A stretch of DNA of 64,000 nucleotides from positions 1 to 64,000 of the forward strand of contig CAJFUN010000033.1 of the NCBI GenBank assembly GCA_904420205.1, given 5' to 3'. The translations under genes were made by a program, and so were the position numbers. The notes beneath the pieces are model-generated. The model was given only the letters and a program-made list of their open reading frames with translations. It did no database searches and was not told the origin of the DNA. Below, in pieces: positions 43,255-52,141 of this stretch (position 1 is its first letter; each line of letters starts with the position of its first letter). This stretch comes from Candidatus Parachristensenella avicola (GTDB lineage: Bacteria; Bacillota; Clostridia; Christensenellales; UMGS416).

Positions 43255-44058
43255 ATGACGATGGTCTTTTGCCCGCTTTTTTCTGGAAGCACGGGTAACG
43301 CATGCTTTGTGGCCACGGCAGGAACACGCCTTCTGGTGGATGCCGGCGTGCCGGCTTCTCAGTTGTGCCGCGCGCTGGATCAGGTAGGCTGCGCGCCCTC
43401 CGGCCTGGATGGAATCCTGATTACCCATGAGCATATCGATCACATCAAAGGCGTCGGGGTGATGGCGCGGCGCTACGGCGTGCGAATCTATGCCAATGAG
43501 TTGACTTGGATCGCCATGGATGTCGGCGGAAAGATCGGCGATATTCCTGACCGGTGCCGGATTCAGTATGAATCCGGCCGCGACTTTGCTCTGGGCGATT
43601 TTCGGGTGACGCCGCTGCCCATCTCCCACGATGCGGCAGACCCGGCCGGATACTTGCTGGATCAGGGCATGCACCGCGTGGGGATTGCAACTGACACAGG
43701 CGTGCTGCCTCAGACGGTGATGGACGCGCTGGCTACGGCGGAAGCAGTGCTGCTGGAGGCCAATCACGACGAAGAGCTTTTGCAGCGCAACCCGCGGTAT
43801 CCGGCTGCACTCAAGCGGCGCATCCTGGGCAAGAAGGGGCATCTGTCCAATGAAGCGGCCGGACAGGCTGCGGTAGAGCTGACGCGGCTTGGCGTACCCC
43901 GGTTGGCGCTTGGCCACCTTTCCCAGCACAACAATACGCCGGAACTCGCCTTTGACACGGTGGCGGATGCGCTGGTACAAGCCGGAATCCGTCCGGGACG
44001 GGACCTGGAAATGGCGCTGACATGGCCGGACCGCATTGGCCGGGCGTGGGTTTTGTAA
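43255..44058 (+). CDS. MBL-fold metallohydrolase (WalJ/YycJ-like)
   Basis: A 267-residue metallo-beta-lactamase-fold hydrolase. The metal motif THEHIDH (His58, His60, Asp62, His63) is intact; other hallmarks are SGSTGNACFV at the start, ISHDAADPAGY and LEANHDEELL. The layout resembles YycJ/WalJ exonuclease-like proteins, but no WalKR genes are nearby. The ATG at 43255 follows AAGGAAGG; the longer frame upstream is not protein-like. It is followed by the phosphofructokinase gene at a distance of about 100 bases. Confidence 0.9.
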   Translation: MTMVFCPLFSGSTGNACFVATAGTRLLVDAGVPASQLCRALDQVGCAPSGLDGILITHEHIDHIKGVGVMARRYGVRIYANELTWIAMDVGGKIGDIPDRCRIQYESGRDFALGDFRVTPLPISHDAADPAGYLLDQGMHRVGIATDTGVLPQTVMDALATAEAVLLEANHDEELLQRNPRYPAALKRRILGKKGHLSNEAAGQAAVELTRLGVPRLALGHLSQHNNTPELAFDTVADALVQAGIRPGRDLEMALTWPDRIGRAWVL

Positions 44059-44164
44059 AACGATTCGCACGAAATGCATAGAAAAGACGCTGCAGAAATG
44101 GTATACTATGGCCAAGCGGCGTTTTACGCAATATGGGACAGGCTGTCCGGAAAAGAGGAGCAAG

Positions 44165-45238
44165 ATGAAAAGGAGAATCGGAATTTTAACGAGCGGCGGC
44201 GACTGCCCCGGCCTCAATGCAGCGATCCGCGGCGTGGCCAAGGCGGCCTATGAGATGTTCGACGCGGAGATCATTGGAATCTCCGACGGCTATCGGGGCC
44301 TGATCCAAGGGGAATATCACGAGATGAAGCAGCGGGATTTCTCCAGCATCCTAACGCTGGGCGGCACGATCCTGGGCACCTCCCGGCAGCCTTACCGCAA
44401 CATGCGCAAGATTGAGGAAGACCAGGTGGATAAAGTGGCCGCCATGAAGGCCAATTATAAGAAGATGGGGCTGGATTGCCTGGTTACGCTGGGGGGCAAT
44501 GGTACCCACAAGACGGCCAACCTGCTTTCGCAGGAAGGGCTATCCGTCATCGGCCTGCCCAAGACCATCGATAACGATATTTTCGGCACCGACGTAACCT
44601 TTGGATTTGACACGGCTATGGGCATCGCAACCGAAGTGATCGACCGGCTGCATACCACGGCCGCCAGCCACGGGCGCATTATGGTGGTGGAGATTATGGG
44701 AAACAAAGTGGGCTGGCTGACGCTGCACGCAGGCATCGCGGGCGGGGCCGACGTGATCCTGCTGCCGGAGATCCCCTATAACATGAAAAGCGTGGTCAAA
44801 GCCATCGAAAAGCGCGGGAAGATGGGCAAGCAGTTCTCCATTATTGCCGTGGCCGAGGGCGCGCTGAGCGAGAAGGAAGCCCAGATGAAGAAAAAGGAAA
44901 TGGCTGCCCAGCGCGCAGAGGAGGGATTTACCTCCATTGCCCACCGGATTGCTAAGGAGCTGGAAGCCATGACGGGCCTGGAAACCCGAGCGGTCGTCCC
45001 CGGCCATATTCAGCGGGGTGGAAGCCCATCGGCTAGGGACCGGGTGCTGTCCACTCAGTTTGGCGCCCACGCCGCCCAGCTGATCAAAGAGGAGCGCTAC
45101 GGTACGACGGTGGCTATGCTGGGCAGCGTCGTGGGGCATAACCTGCTCAGCGATATTGCCGGAAAGGCCAAGCCGGTGCCGAAGGATCATCAGATGATTT
45201 CCGTGGCTCGCAGCATGGGCGTCTGCATGGGAGATTAG
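44165..45238 (+). CDS. pfkA: 6-phosphofructokinase (group III type)
   Basis: A 357-residue enzyme phosphorylating fructose 6-phosphate in glycolysis. The opening MKRRIGILTSGGDCPGLNAA is typical. The phosphate-donor loop reads GGNGTHKTAN and the catalytic segment GLPKTIDNDI. The position equal to E. coli Gly104 is Gly, as in ATP enzymes, but the position equal to Gly124 is Lys, as in pyrophosphate enzymes, and the preceding Asp is Asn. This mix is known from the longer group III enzymes, most of which use ATP, so the donor should be called ATP only provisionally. A DUF3006 gene follows after three bases. Confidence 0.93.
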   Translation: MKRRIGILTSGGDCPGLNAAIRGVAKAAYEMFDAEIIGISDGYRGLIQGEYHEMKQRDFSSILTLGGTILGTSRQPYRNMRKIEEDQVDKVAAMKANYKKMGLDCLVTLGGNGTHKTANLLSQEGLSVIGLPKTIDNDIFGTDVTFGFDTAMGIATEVIDRLHTTAASHGRIMVVEIMGNKVGWLTLHAGIAGGADVILLPEIPYNMKSVVKAIEKRGKMGKQFSIIAVAEGALSEKEAQMKKKEMAAQRAEEGFTSIAHRIAKELEAMTGLETRAVVPGHIQRGGSPSARDRVLSTQFGAHAAQLIKEERYGTTVAMLGSVVGHNLLSDIAGKAKPVPKDHQMISVARSMGVCMGD

Positions 45239-45241
45239 CCC

Positions 45242-45460
45242 ATGGCCAAATATGTGCTGGATCGTTATGAAGGCGACTGGGCGGTTTTAGAGGATGAATC
45301 AGGACGTATGCTCAAGGTCGGCCGGGATACGCTCCCTCAGGTTAGCGAAGGCGAAGCGCTGGAGGAAGAGGATGGCTACTGGCGTGTCGATCCGGAGCGA
45401 ACAGAGCGGCTGCGCCGTCAGGCGCGGGCGCGCATGGAGCGCCTAAAGCGAAATCAGTAG
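45242..45460 (+). CDS. DUF3006-family small protein
   Basis: A 72-residue acidic-basic protein. It begins AKYVLDRYEGDWAVLEDESG, matching DUF3006, a small beta-rich fold, and ends in a basic helix (RLRRQARARMERLKRNQ). The function is unknown. It starts three bases after the phosphofructokinase stop, which suggests coupling. In other Firmicutes, DUF3006 genes often sit beside MBL-fold hydrolase genes; here an MBL gene lies two genes upstream. Confidence 0.8.
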   Translation: MAKYVLDRYEGDWAVLEDESGRMLKVGRDTLPQVSEGEALEEEDGYWRVDPERTERLRRQARARMERLKRNQ

Positions 45461-45508
45461 CTTAAAGGCGCGGGTTAAGGGCGTTTTGCCCTCGATAGAA
45501 ATGGAAAC

Positions 45509-45537
45509 GGGCTGCCGGCGATCCGGCAGCCCTCTTT
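45509..45537 (+). terminator. Terminator after the phosphofructokinase operon
   Basis: GGGCTGCCGG pairs with CCGGCAGCCC around CGAT, followed by TCTTTGTT. Confidence 0.8.
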
Positions 45538-45597
45538 GTTGTGGTTCATTCGCCTGAAGTATGATATGATAGCCCCATATAAAGGGAGGATGGAAGG

Positions 45598-47295
45598 ATG
45601 AAGGAGGAGAACGCAGCCAGGTGGACGGGCTGGATGCAGATTGCATGCGCCCATCCCTATGCGATGTTAGCGCTGGTATGTTTGGCGGCTGCCCTTTTGA
45701 CGGATCAAACGGCGGGCAGCCTGCTGACGCCGGAGGGGATAATGCTGGGCGTAATGCTTACGGCGGCGGGCGCCATGTTTTTCTGGCGGCGCGCCGGAGG
45801 CAATCTAGGAAGCCGGCTAAAGGTGGCGGCAGGCGCCGTGGGTGCAGCATTGGCGCTGACGCTGGCTGTGCTGCTAGGGCGTTCGGCCAATGCCGCGGCC
45901 TGGTTCACCCTTGCCGCCCTGATGATCCTGTCGGCCATAGCTCTCTACCTGGCAGTACGGCGAAGGCTTACTTGGCGCTGGGCGGTATGCCTTCTGCTGG
46001 CGGCCGGGTTTGCGCTGCGGCTGGGTTATGTGCTGTATACCGATATCTATACCCGGCAGCACGACGTGGCTTGGATGGGCGCGGGGACAGGCCATATGGG
46101 ATATATTGAATATTTCGTGCAATACCGCCGTCTGCCGGATTTTGATCCGCGCAGTCATTGGCAATTCTACCATCCGCCCCTGTATCATATCCTGTCGGCG
46201 GCGGTGTATAGCTTCTTTGGCTGGATCGGCATGGAACCCGCCCGCATTGGAGAAAGCTTGCAGTTTGTTACGCTGTTTTATTCCTCGGCATGCATGGTGC
46301 TTGCCTACCGGATCTTTTGCCAGATGGGGCTGGCTCGATGGGGGCTGCTTACGGCGCTGGCGCTGGTCTGCTTTTATCCCATGTTCATCCAACTGGCCGG
46401 CGGACTAAATAATGATATCTTATCCATCACCTTTATACTGGCTGCTGTACTGTATACGCTGCGTTGGCATACATCGCATGCGTTGCGCCATATTCTATGC
46501 GCGGCGCTCTTTATGGGCCTCGGCATGATGACGAAGCTTTCGGCGGCCTTGCTGGCCCCGGCCATGGCATGGGTGTTCCTGGTAGGGCTCATCCGTGCGC
46601 CGGCTTCGCAGCGGCGGGGGATCTGGCTGCAGTTTGCAGCGTTCCTTGCCCTTTGCGCGCCGCTAGGGCTCTGGTGGCCCCTGCGCAATTGGGCGCTGTT
46701 TGATATACCGCTGAACTATGTGGCTGAAATTGGCAAGGACAGCGGGCAATATATCGGCCATATCGACGCGGTTAAGCGCCTGTTTGACTTTTCGGCTTAT
46801 CAGTTCCGCCAGCTTTATGAGGCATGGGGCCAGCCCTATCAGGAATTCAATATGTTCGTGGGCTTGCTGAAAACGGGCGTGTTTGACGAACAGACCTTCA
46901 CGGATATTCAACCGCTGATCTATGGCCCCAGCCGGGTTCTTTTTACGGCCAGCATCGCCCTTGTGCCCGCAGCGCTGCTGGCGGCGCTGCGGCGGCTTTT
47001 CCGGCGGGATGCGGGTATGGACGCCGCGTTAAGAGGATTTTGGATTTTGCTGCCGGTTACGCTGCTTCTTTCCTATATCCAGCTGAATTTGCGCTATCCG
47101 CAGACCTGCACGGCTAATATGCGCTATGTGATGCCGTTGGTGATTGTTGCAGGGTATTTCATGGGCAGCCTTTGGCAGGATCCGCTGCTGACGAAAAAGG
47201 CCGGACGCTTGGCTTGCGTGGCGGCGGGCGGGCTGGTCGCCTTGTTCTGCTTGGCCTCGGCTGTGGTATATATAATGCTGGGCATACAGGCGTAA
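45598..47295 (+). CDS. GT39/ArnT-like membrane glycosyltransferase
   Basis: A 565-residue integral membrane protein with about 12 or more helices. After three N-terminal helix pairs comes the extracellular catalytic loop YTDIYTRQHDVAWMGAGTGH, with the acidic residue expected of GT-C enzymes (PMT/ArnT group), followed by YHPPLYHILSA and GLNNDILSITFIL. It probably transfers a sugar from a polyprenyl-phosphate carrier to a surface target. GGGAGG precedes the ATG. It stands alone between two terminators. Confidence 0.82.
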   Translation: MKEENAARWTGWMQIACAHPYAMLALVCLAAALLTDQTAGSLLTPEGIMLGVMLTAAGAMFFWRRAGGNLGSRLKVAAGAVGAALALTLAVLLGRSANAAAWFTLAALMILSAIALYLAVRRRLTWRWAVCLLLAAGFALRLGYVLYTDIYTRQHDVAWMGAGTGHMGYIEYFVQYRRLPDFDPRSHWQFYHPPLYHILSAAVYSFFGWIGMEPARIGESLQFVTLFYSSACMVLAYRIFCQMGLARWGLLTALALVCFYPMFIQLAGGLNNDILSITFILAAVLYTLRWHTSHALRHILCAALFMGLGMMTKLSAALLAPAMAWVFLVGLIRAPASQRRGIWLQFAAFLALCAPLGLWWPLRNWALFDIPLNYVAEIGKDSGQYIGHIDAVKRLFDFSAYQFRQLYEAWGQPYQEFNMFVGLLKTGVFDEQTFTDIQPLIYGPSRVLFTASIALVPAALLAALRRLFRRDAGMDAALRGFWILLPVTLLLSYIQLNLRYPQTCTANMRYVMPLVIVAGYFMGSLWQDPLLTKKAGRLACVAAGGLVALFCLASAVVYIMLGIQA

Positions 47296-47305
47296 GGAAA
47301 TAAAA

Positions 47306-47348
47306 AAACTGCCGCTGACCGCGCGTATTACGCGGTCGGCGGCAGTTT
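47306..47348. terminator. Bidirectional terminator between convergent genes
   Basis: AAACTGCCGCTGACCGCG pairs with CGCGGTCGGCGGCAGTTT around a seven-base loop; an A-run on the left and TTT on the right serve both strands. Confidence 0.85.
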
Positions 47349-47360
47349 GCTGTTGGAACC

Positions 47361-50300
47361 TTATAGAAGGGTCAGAGGGCAAATATGGATTACCCCCAGG
47401 CGGCAATCCACCAGCTCATAGCAGTCGCTCCAGGCTTTTCCTTCGGTGATGAAGCTGCCGGGGCCATAAGATTGGGTCAGCACAGGCAGCTGGTGCAACG
47501 GGCCGAAGGTATTGCGCCGGGTAGCGACCAGCGTAACGGCTAGCGTGCGGTCCGGTGGGCAAATCAAATCGGCCTCATAGGGGGCGGTCAAGACCGCTTG
47601 CTCAGGTATGTCGCCGGCCTGGATCAGAACCAACGCGCCATGAAAATCCTTCAGCGAGAGCCGCAGAGGCTGGCCGGGTACAAAGCATTCGGGCAGGGCA
47701 AAGCGGTAGGTAACCCGGCCACCGTAGAAGGGGAGCCGGTTGTCCGCGAGATTCCCTAAGCTGATCTGCTTCGGCAGGCAGCCAAGGTAGGTACGCTCTC
47801 CTTCCAGGCGGACGCCGAAATTGCCGGTTAAATATAGAGATTCCAGGTTGGTGGTGCGGGCAAAATCCCCGGTAAGCAGAATTTCGTTTTCACCGGCCTT
47901 CATCAGCCCTTGCGGCAGGCGGAGCCGCTTCAGGCAAATGTCGATCCAGAATCCATCGGCAGGGTCATAGGACAGCGGGACGCCGTTGAAGGTGACCGTC
48001 CAATGCTCCGGCCGCTCACAGCATAGCCAAAGGGAATCTTGGGGAATTTCTTCCACGGTGAAACGGTATGAAAGCTGCAGCCTGCCATAGCGCTGGGTAT
48101 CATGGAGCTTGGCAAACCAGGGTTGCAGCATCTCGCCGCCGCGATGTTCCAAGCCTAGTTCGTCGCGCACCTGCTGGTCCGCCTTGAGGACTTCCTGGCG
48201 GTCATGCCAGGGATCATTCTCCCAGCGCCAACTGACCGTATCCAGCACCAGCACATTGGGCTCATCCAAGGCGTAATCGATAGGCGCGTCCAGCAAAGCC
48301 GGGTGACCGGCAGCATAGCAAAGGGGAGCGGGAAAGGGCTGGGGATTGTCGGTAAAGGCCAGAACCCGCTCTTGGCCCGGCGCAAAGGAGAGGGTCAGCG
48401 TATCGCCGGCCGTCCCGAGCGCATAGCGAGCGCCAGTCATCAGATCCCAAAGTTGGATCTGATGACCCTTAAAGGCCGGAAGATGCAGCGTTGCGCTGTC
48501 CACGCCATGCTCCCGATCCACATTGAGCAGCACAGCGAAAGACATACCCGAAGCGGGGCAGCGGCGTACCTGGCAAAAAATGTGGGTAAGGGGATGCCCC
48601 TCCGGGCCAGTTACCTGCACGGCAGGCGGGCACACAGCGTCGATCGCCTGCGCCAAAGCGGCTTCATCAAAGGGGATATCCTGGGCGCCGTCAAAGGTCA
48701 GCAGCTCACGCGGCGCCTGGGAGGGCAGGCCGTCCACGTAGGCGGGCAGCGGGCCGGAAAAGACGACGTGTCCTCCAGCGGCCAGGAACGCACGAAGGAT
48801 ATCCAGGGTGCTGGGCCGCAGGGTAATCGCTCCAGATACCACCACGCAGCGATAACGAGCCTGGCCGATGCGCAGCCGAGGTCCGTCGGAGCCGGATTCG
48901 ACGGACCAATCGCCAGCCATCATCTGCTCTTCGCCATAGTCGAAATCGATCTGGCGGCCGGCCAGCATGTGGAAGAGGCGGGCATAGTGATCCTCCAAAG
49001 CCAGCACATCGGGATCCGTAGCAAAAAGCCAACGGCTCCAACCGGCATGGGCCAGACCCCAGGCGCTTTCGATGGGATTGATGACCAGCACGTCGCATGC
49101 TGGCTCCCCTTCGGAGATGACCACGCCGAAGCGGGCAAAATACGTTTCAAGGCGCGCAAAGTCCTTGTACCAGGCCGATTGATGCAAAATGCTGGCGGGG
49201 TAATCCCGCTTGGATTCACCCTCCATGGTATACCAGGACAGATGGGGGCAGCGCAGATTAATACCAAAGAGCGCCTGCCAATCGCCCACTGCCTTGTAGT
49301 CGTTGAAGCTCATCTGCCAGCCGGTGCAGCCATATAGCTCGGAAAGCAGCCAGCGCTTGCCCAGCTGCCTGGCGGCGGAGGATAGCTGCTTAACGATCCA
49401 ATAGCGTTTATCGCCGTCGGCCAGCACATCCACACCGGGGTCGTCCATATGGGCGTAGAAGCGCATCAGCGAGCCGTGGGCCACCGTCTGGTTGGATAGC
49501 GCGTCCTCATGGAGTACATGGCCGGTAAAGCGCATATTATGTTTCTGGCACCACTGGTGAATGGGCATAGCAAAACGCTCTAGGAAGAGGTTATCGGCTA
49601 GGTCAAAATAGTGGATCCTGACCTGGGAAACCTTTTCGCCGTGGTAGCGGTAAAAGACTTCCGGTAACCGCGGCTCTAGTGCGTAGCCATAGCGAAGGCG
49701 GAACTGCTCAAAGAGGTCGTCCGTCCAGGCCATGGAGCAGCGCCATACGCCGTCTTGCTCCCGGTAATCGTCCAGCCCATGGCCGCGGTGAGGCTCATCG
49801 GTGAAAATCCCTTCAATGGAATCGCCGATCCGATCGCCGCAGTGCTGGCGGTAGGCTTCGTGGGTCAGCTCGATAAAGCGCTCGGTCGCGGCGCGGCTCA
49901 TGGTATCGAGATAGGTGGCGCCGTTGTAACCGCTGGAGCAAGGTTCGGGTACAATGGAGAACTGCAGCACCCGAAGCCCTTCCTCCTGCGGAATAGCCGC
50001 GTCAGGCGACAACGGGCTGTATTCATCCAGCTCGATCCCCCGGCAGCGAGCCAGGAAGGCGGCGATCACTTCGGGCGTCCAGCGAAAGCGGTCGGCCGGC
50101 ATATCCGTCATGACCAAGGATTTCATACGATATTTAGGATCGGCGGTAACCTTGCCTCCGGCGCTGCCGCTGGGCCAGCGGTCCTCGTCATACAGCCACG
50201 CCTCCATGTCCAGCCGCTGGGCTTCGTCGGCCACGGCATTGGTCAGCTCAAACCATTCCCGGCCTAAATATTCGGTGATAAGCCCAGCGCGGGCATGCAT

Positions 50301-50477
50301 GAAAAATCCGCCCAGGCCCATCTCTTTCATAATGCCGGCCTGCCGGATCAGTTCGTCTTTTTCAAGTTCGCCGTTCCAGGCCCAAAATGGTTTGCCCCGG
50401 TATGCCCGCCCGGGCTGCTCAAAAGCTTCCACAAGAGCGGGAAGATCTTTTTGAAAATTTGTGCGTTCTTTCTGCAT
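47361..50477 (-). CDS. GH106-like glycoside hydrolase, second copy
   Basis: A 1038-residue paralogue of the enzyme at 14636-17800. Shared landmarks in the same order: PFWAWNGELE (30-39), GLGGFFMHARAGL, WLYDEDRWPSGSAGG (94-108), GIFTDEPH, GHVLHEDALSNQT, LSELYGCTGWQ and ESKRDYPAS. The C-terminus has a similar beta-sandwich domain. There is no signal peptide, so it should act in the cytoplasm on alpha-linked rhamnose-type sugars. The start is one of two adjacent ATG codons; the second (50477) is better spaced from AGGTGAGG. Unlike the first copy it has no URO-D-like gene beside it. Confidence 0.83.
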   Translation of the reverse strand: MQKERTNFQKDLPALVEAFEQPGRAYRGKPFWAWNGELEKDELIRQAGIMKEMGLGGFFMHARAGLITEYLGREWFELTNAVADEAQRLDMEAWLYDEDRWPSGSAGGKVTADPKYRMKSLVMTDMPADRFRWTPEVIAAFLARCRGIELDEYSPLSPDAAIPQEEGLRVLQFSIVPEPCSSGYNGATYLDTMSRAATERFIELTHEAYRQHCGDRIGDSIEGIFTDEPHRGHGLDDYREQDGVWRCSMAWTDDLFEQFRLRYGYALEPRLPEVFYRYHGEKVSQVRIHYFDLADNLFLERFAMPIHQWCQKHNMRFTGHVLHEDALSNQTVAHGSLMRFYAHMDDPGVDVLADGDKRYWIVKQLSSAARQLGKRWLLSELYGCTGWQMSFNDYKAVGDWQALFGINLRCPHLSWYTMEGESKRDYPASILHQSAWYKDFARLETYFARFGVVISEGEPACDVLVINPIESAWGLAHAGWSRWLFATDPDVLALEDHYARLFHMLAGRQIDFDYGEEQMMAGDWSVESGSDGPRLRIGQARYRCVVVSGAITLRPSTLDILRAFLAAGGHVVFSGPLPAYVDGLPSQAPRELLTFDGAQDIPFDEAALAQAIDAVCPPAVQVTGPEGHPLTHIFCQVRRCPASGMSFAVLLNVDREHGVDSATLHLPAFKGHQIQLWDLMTGARYALGTAGDTLTLSFAPGQERVLAFTDNPQPFPAPLCYAAGHPALLDAPIDYALDEPNVLVLDTVSWRWENDPWHDRQEVLKADQQVRDELGLEHRGGEMLQPWFAKLHDTQRYGRLQLSYRFTVEEIPQDSLWLCCERPEHWTVTFNGVPLSYDPADGFWIDICLKRLRLPQGLMKAGENEILLTGDFARTTNLESLYLTGNFGVRLEGERTYLGCLPKQISLGNLADNRLPFYGGRVTYRFALPECFVPGQPLRLSLKDFHGALVLIQAGDIPEQAVLTAPYEADLICPPDRTLAVTLVATRRNTFGPLHQLPVLTQSYGPGSFITEGKAWSDCYELVDCRLGVIHICPLTLL

Positions 50478-50573
50478 CATATGCCTCACCTATCCGGGTC
50501 ACGCCCGGTTAATGCCCTTATTATACGACGACAGGACCGGCCTCTCCATGGACGAAACTGATTTTACCCATAC

Positions 50574-50593
50574 AAAAAGGCCCCATAGGGGCC
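50574..50593 (-). terminator. Terminator of the yitT-like gene
   Basis: On the minus strand, GGCCCC TAT GGGGCC is followed by TTTTT. Confidence 0.85.
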
Positions 50594-50627
50594 CGTTGCC
50601 TGCAAAGGGGGATCCTTGCCGGCGCGT

Positions 50628-51473
50628 TCACGGCTGGATAAAGCCGGCGCCAAAGATTTCGCTGGTATTGCTGATCAGGATAAAAGCTTCAGGATCCATG
50701 GATTTAACATATCGGCGCAGGGAGAAGGCCTGTGCGCCGTTTAAGGCCGTGAGGATGACGGATTTTTCCTGCTGGGTGAAGGCGCCTTCGGCATGCCAGA
50801 GGGTGGCGCCGCGATTGAGCGCGTCATTGATGTAGCGGCAGACCTCGTGGGGATGGACGGTAATGACCGTAACCGCCTTTTTGAGGTTCATGTGCTCCAT
50901 CACCGCGTCGACCACCAAGGATTTGGTCGCCAGGCCGAGCACCGAATATAGCCCGGTTTCGATGCCAAAAACGAAAAGCGCGGAAACCGCGATGGCCGCG
51001 TCGGTGAGAATCATGGCCACGGAAATATTCATCCGGGTATACTTTTTTAGGATCATGGCCACGATTTCCGTACCGCCGGTGGATGCACCGTGCTGGAATA
51101 GCAACGCTGAGCCAATGGCGGGAAAGACGACGGCAAAGATAAGCTCCAGCAGCTTTTGATCGGTAAGCGGTGCGCTCATAGGCGCCCAACGCTCCAGCGC
51201 TTTAAGACTCAATGAAAACAGCAGGCTGCAGTATACCGTCTTGAACCCAAAATGTTTGTCAAGCAGCAGAAAACCGAGCGCCAAGGAAACGGCGTTAATG
51301 ATCAAGTTAAAGGTGCCCGGCGACCAGTTGGAGCTGAGTTGACTAAAGATAATGGACATGCCGCTAACGCCGCCAAACGAAAAATGATTGGGAAACTTAA
51401 AAAAGTAAATACCCACTGCGCTAATCAGCGTGCCAAAGGTGATGACAAGGAAATCCTGAAGCCGTTTTTTCAT
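50628..51473 (-). CDS. YitT-family membrane protein
   Basis: A 281-residue membrane protein with about five or six N-terminal helices (DUF161 region: FGTLISAVGIYFFKFPNHFS, GGVSGMSIIFSQL, GASTGGTEIVAMIL) and a soluble C-terminal DUF2179 domain from about residue 190 (GLYSVLGLATKSLVVDAVME and ITVHPHEVCRYIND). The family is common in Firmicutes, and its transport substrate is not established. GGGGAGA precedes the ATG at 51473; the longer frame is rejected. Confidence 0.92.
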   Translation of the reverse strand: MKKRLQDFLVITFGTLISAVGIYFFKFPNHFSFGGVSGMSIIFSQLSSNWSPGTFNLIINAVSLALGFLLLDKHFGFKTVYCSLLFSLSLKALERWAPMSAPLTDQKLLELIFAVVFPAIGSALLFQHGASTGGTEIVAMILKKYTRMNISVAMILTDAAIAVSALFVFGIETGLYSVLGLATKSLVVDAVMEHMNLKKAVTVITVHPHEVCRYINDALNRGATLWHAEGAFTQQEKSVILTALNGAQAFSLRRYVKSMDPEAFILISNTSEIFGAGFIQP

Positions 51474-52141
51474 GATCGTCTCTCCCCTTTTTCTTCCTTC
51501 CAAATGATAGTCCAAAGTCATTGCGTTTGCAAGTAAAACTTGCAAAAATTCAAAGAAATAGCCGAATAATCTGCCATATTACTGAATTAATGCATGAAAA
51601 AATGCAAAAATGGACAAATTTTGCAAGAAAGGACGGGCCAAAAGATAAAAGAAGCCCCCTTATCAAAGCGAGCTTCTATTGTAAGGTCATGCAAATTAGG
51701 TCGGTTTGGGGATGGCGTCACATTTTCCGCGGTATTTCACAGACGATGACGCTTACGCAGCCAGGCTGAAGCGGTAGCCCGTAGCTATCCCAATGGTTGC
51801 CTAATATCCCACAGCGATAGAACGGCCCAGCAGCAAGAGCCAGCCATTCATGCCGGCAGGGCGCGATATAAATGGGGAAACTCCAATGATGTACGGCCTT
51901 GCCCAATAGAAAAAGCGATTAGGACCGCGCCCCCAGAGGGAAGCGGATGATGCCCGGCACGGCGCGGGGTAAAAGCCCCCTTCTTGCACATTTGAAAACA
52001 TATTTTCCAGCGCGGCCCGGGTATCGATTTCCCTGCGCAAAAGCCAGTGGAAGTCGCCACGGAGGCGAAGCCGGTGAAGGGAACGGACGAATTCATCAAA
52101 CGGCCTCCATTTTACGCTATGATGTTCATCCAACGCCAGGT
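51474..52141. other. Gene-poor stretch with a possible gene relic
   Basis: No intact gene is supported. On the minus strand (about 52130-51720) protein-like phrases switch frame: FDEFVRSLHRLRLRGDFHWL, then ALENMFSNVQEGGFYPAP, then in another frame PFYRCGILGNHWDSYGLPLQ before a stop near 51718. This fits a decayed gene, which I cannot name. The part next to yitT (51480-51660) is AT-rich. Confidence 0.4.

Noticed and set aside
42421..44241. A 606-codon minus-strand frame across radC and the MBL gene
   Set aside because: It spans two unrelated genes in the opposite direction, both with intact catalytic motifs and ribosome binding sites.
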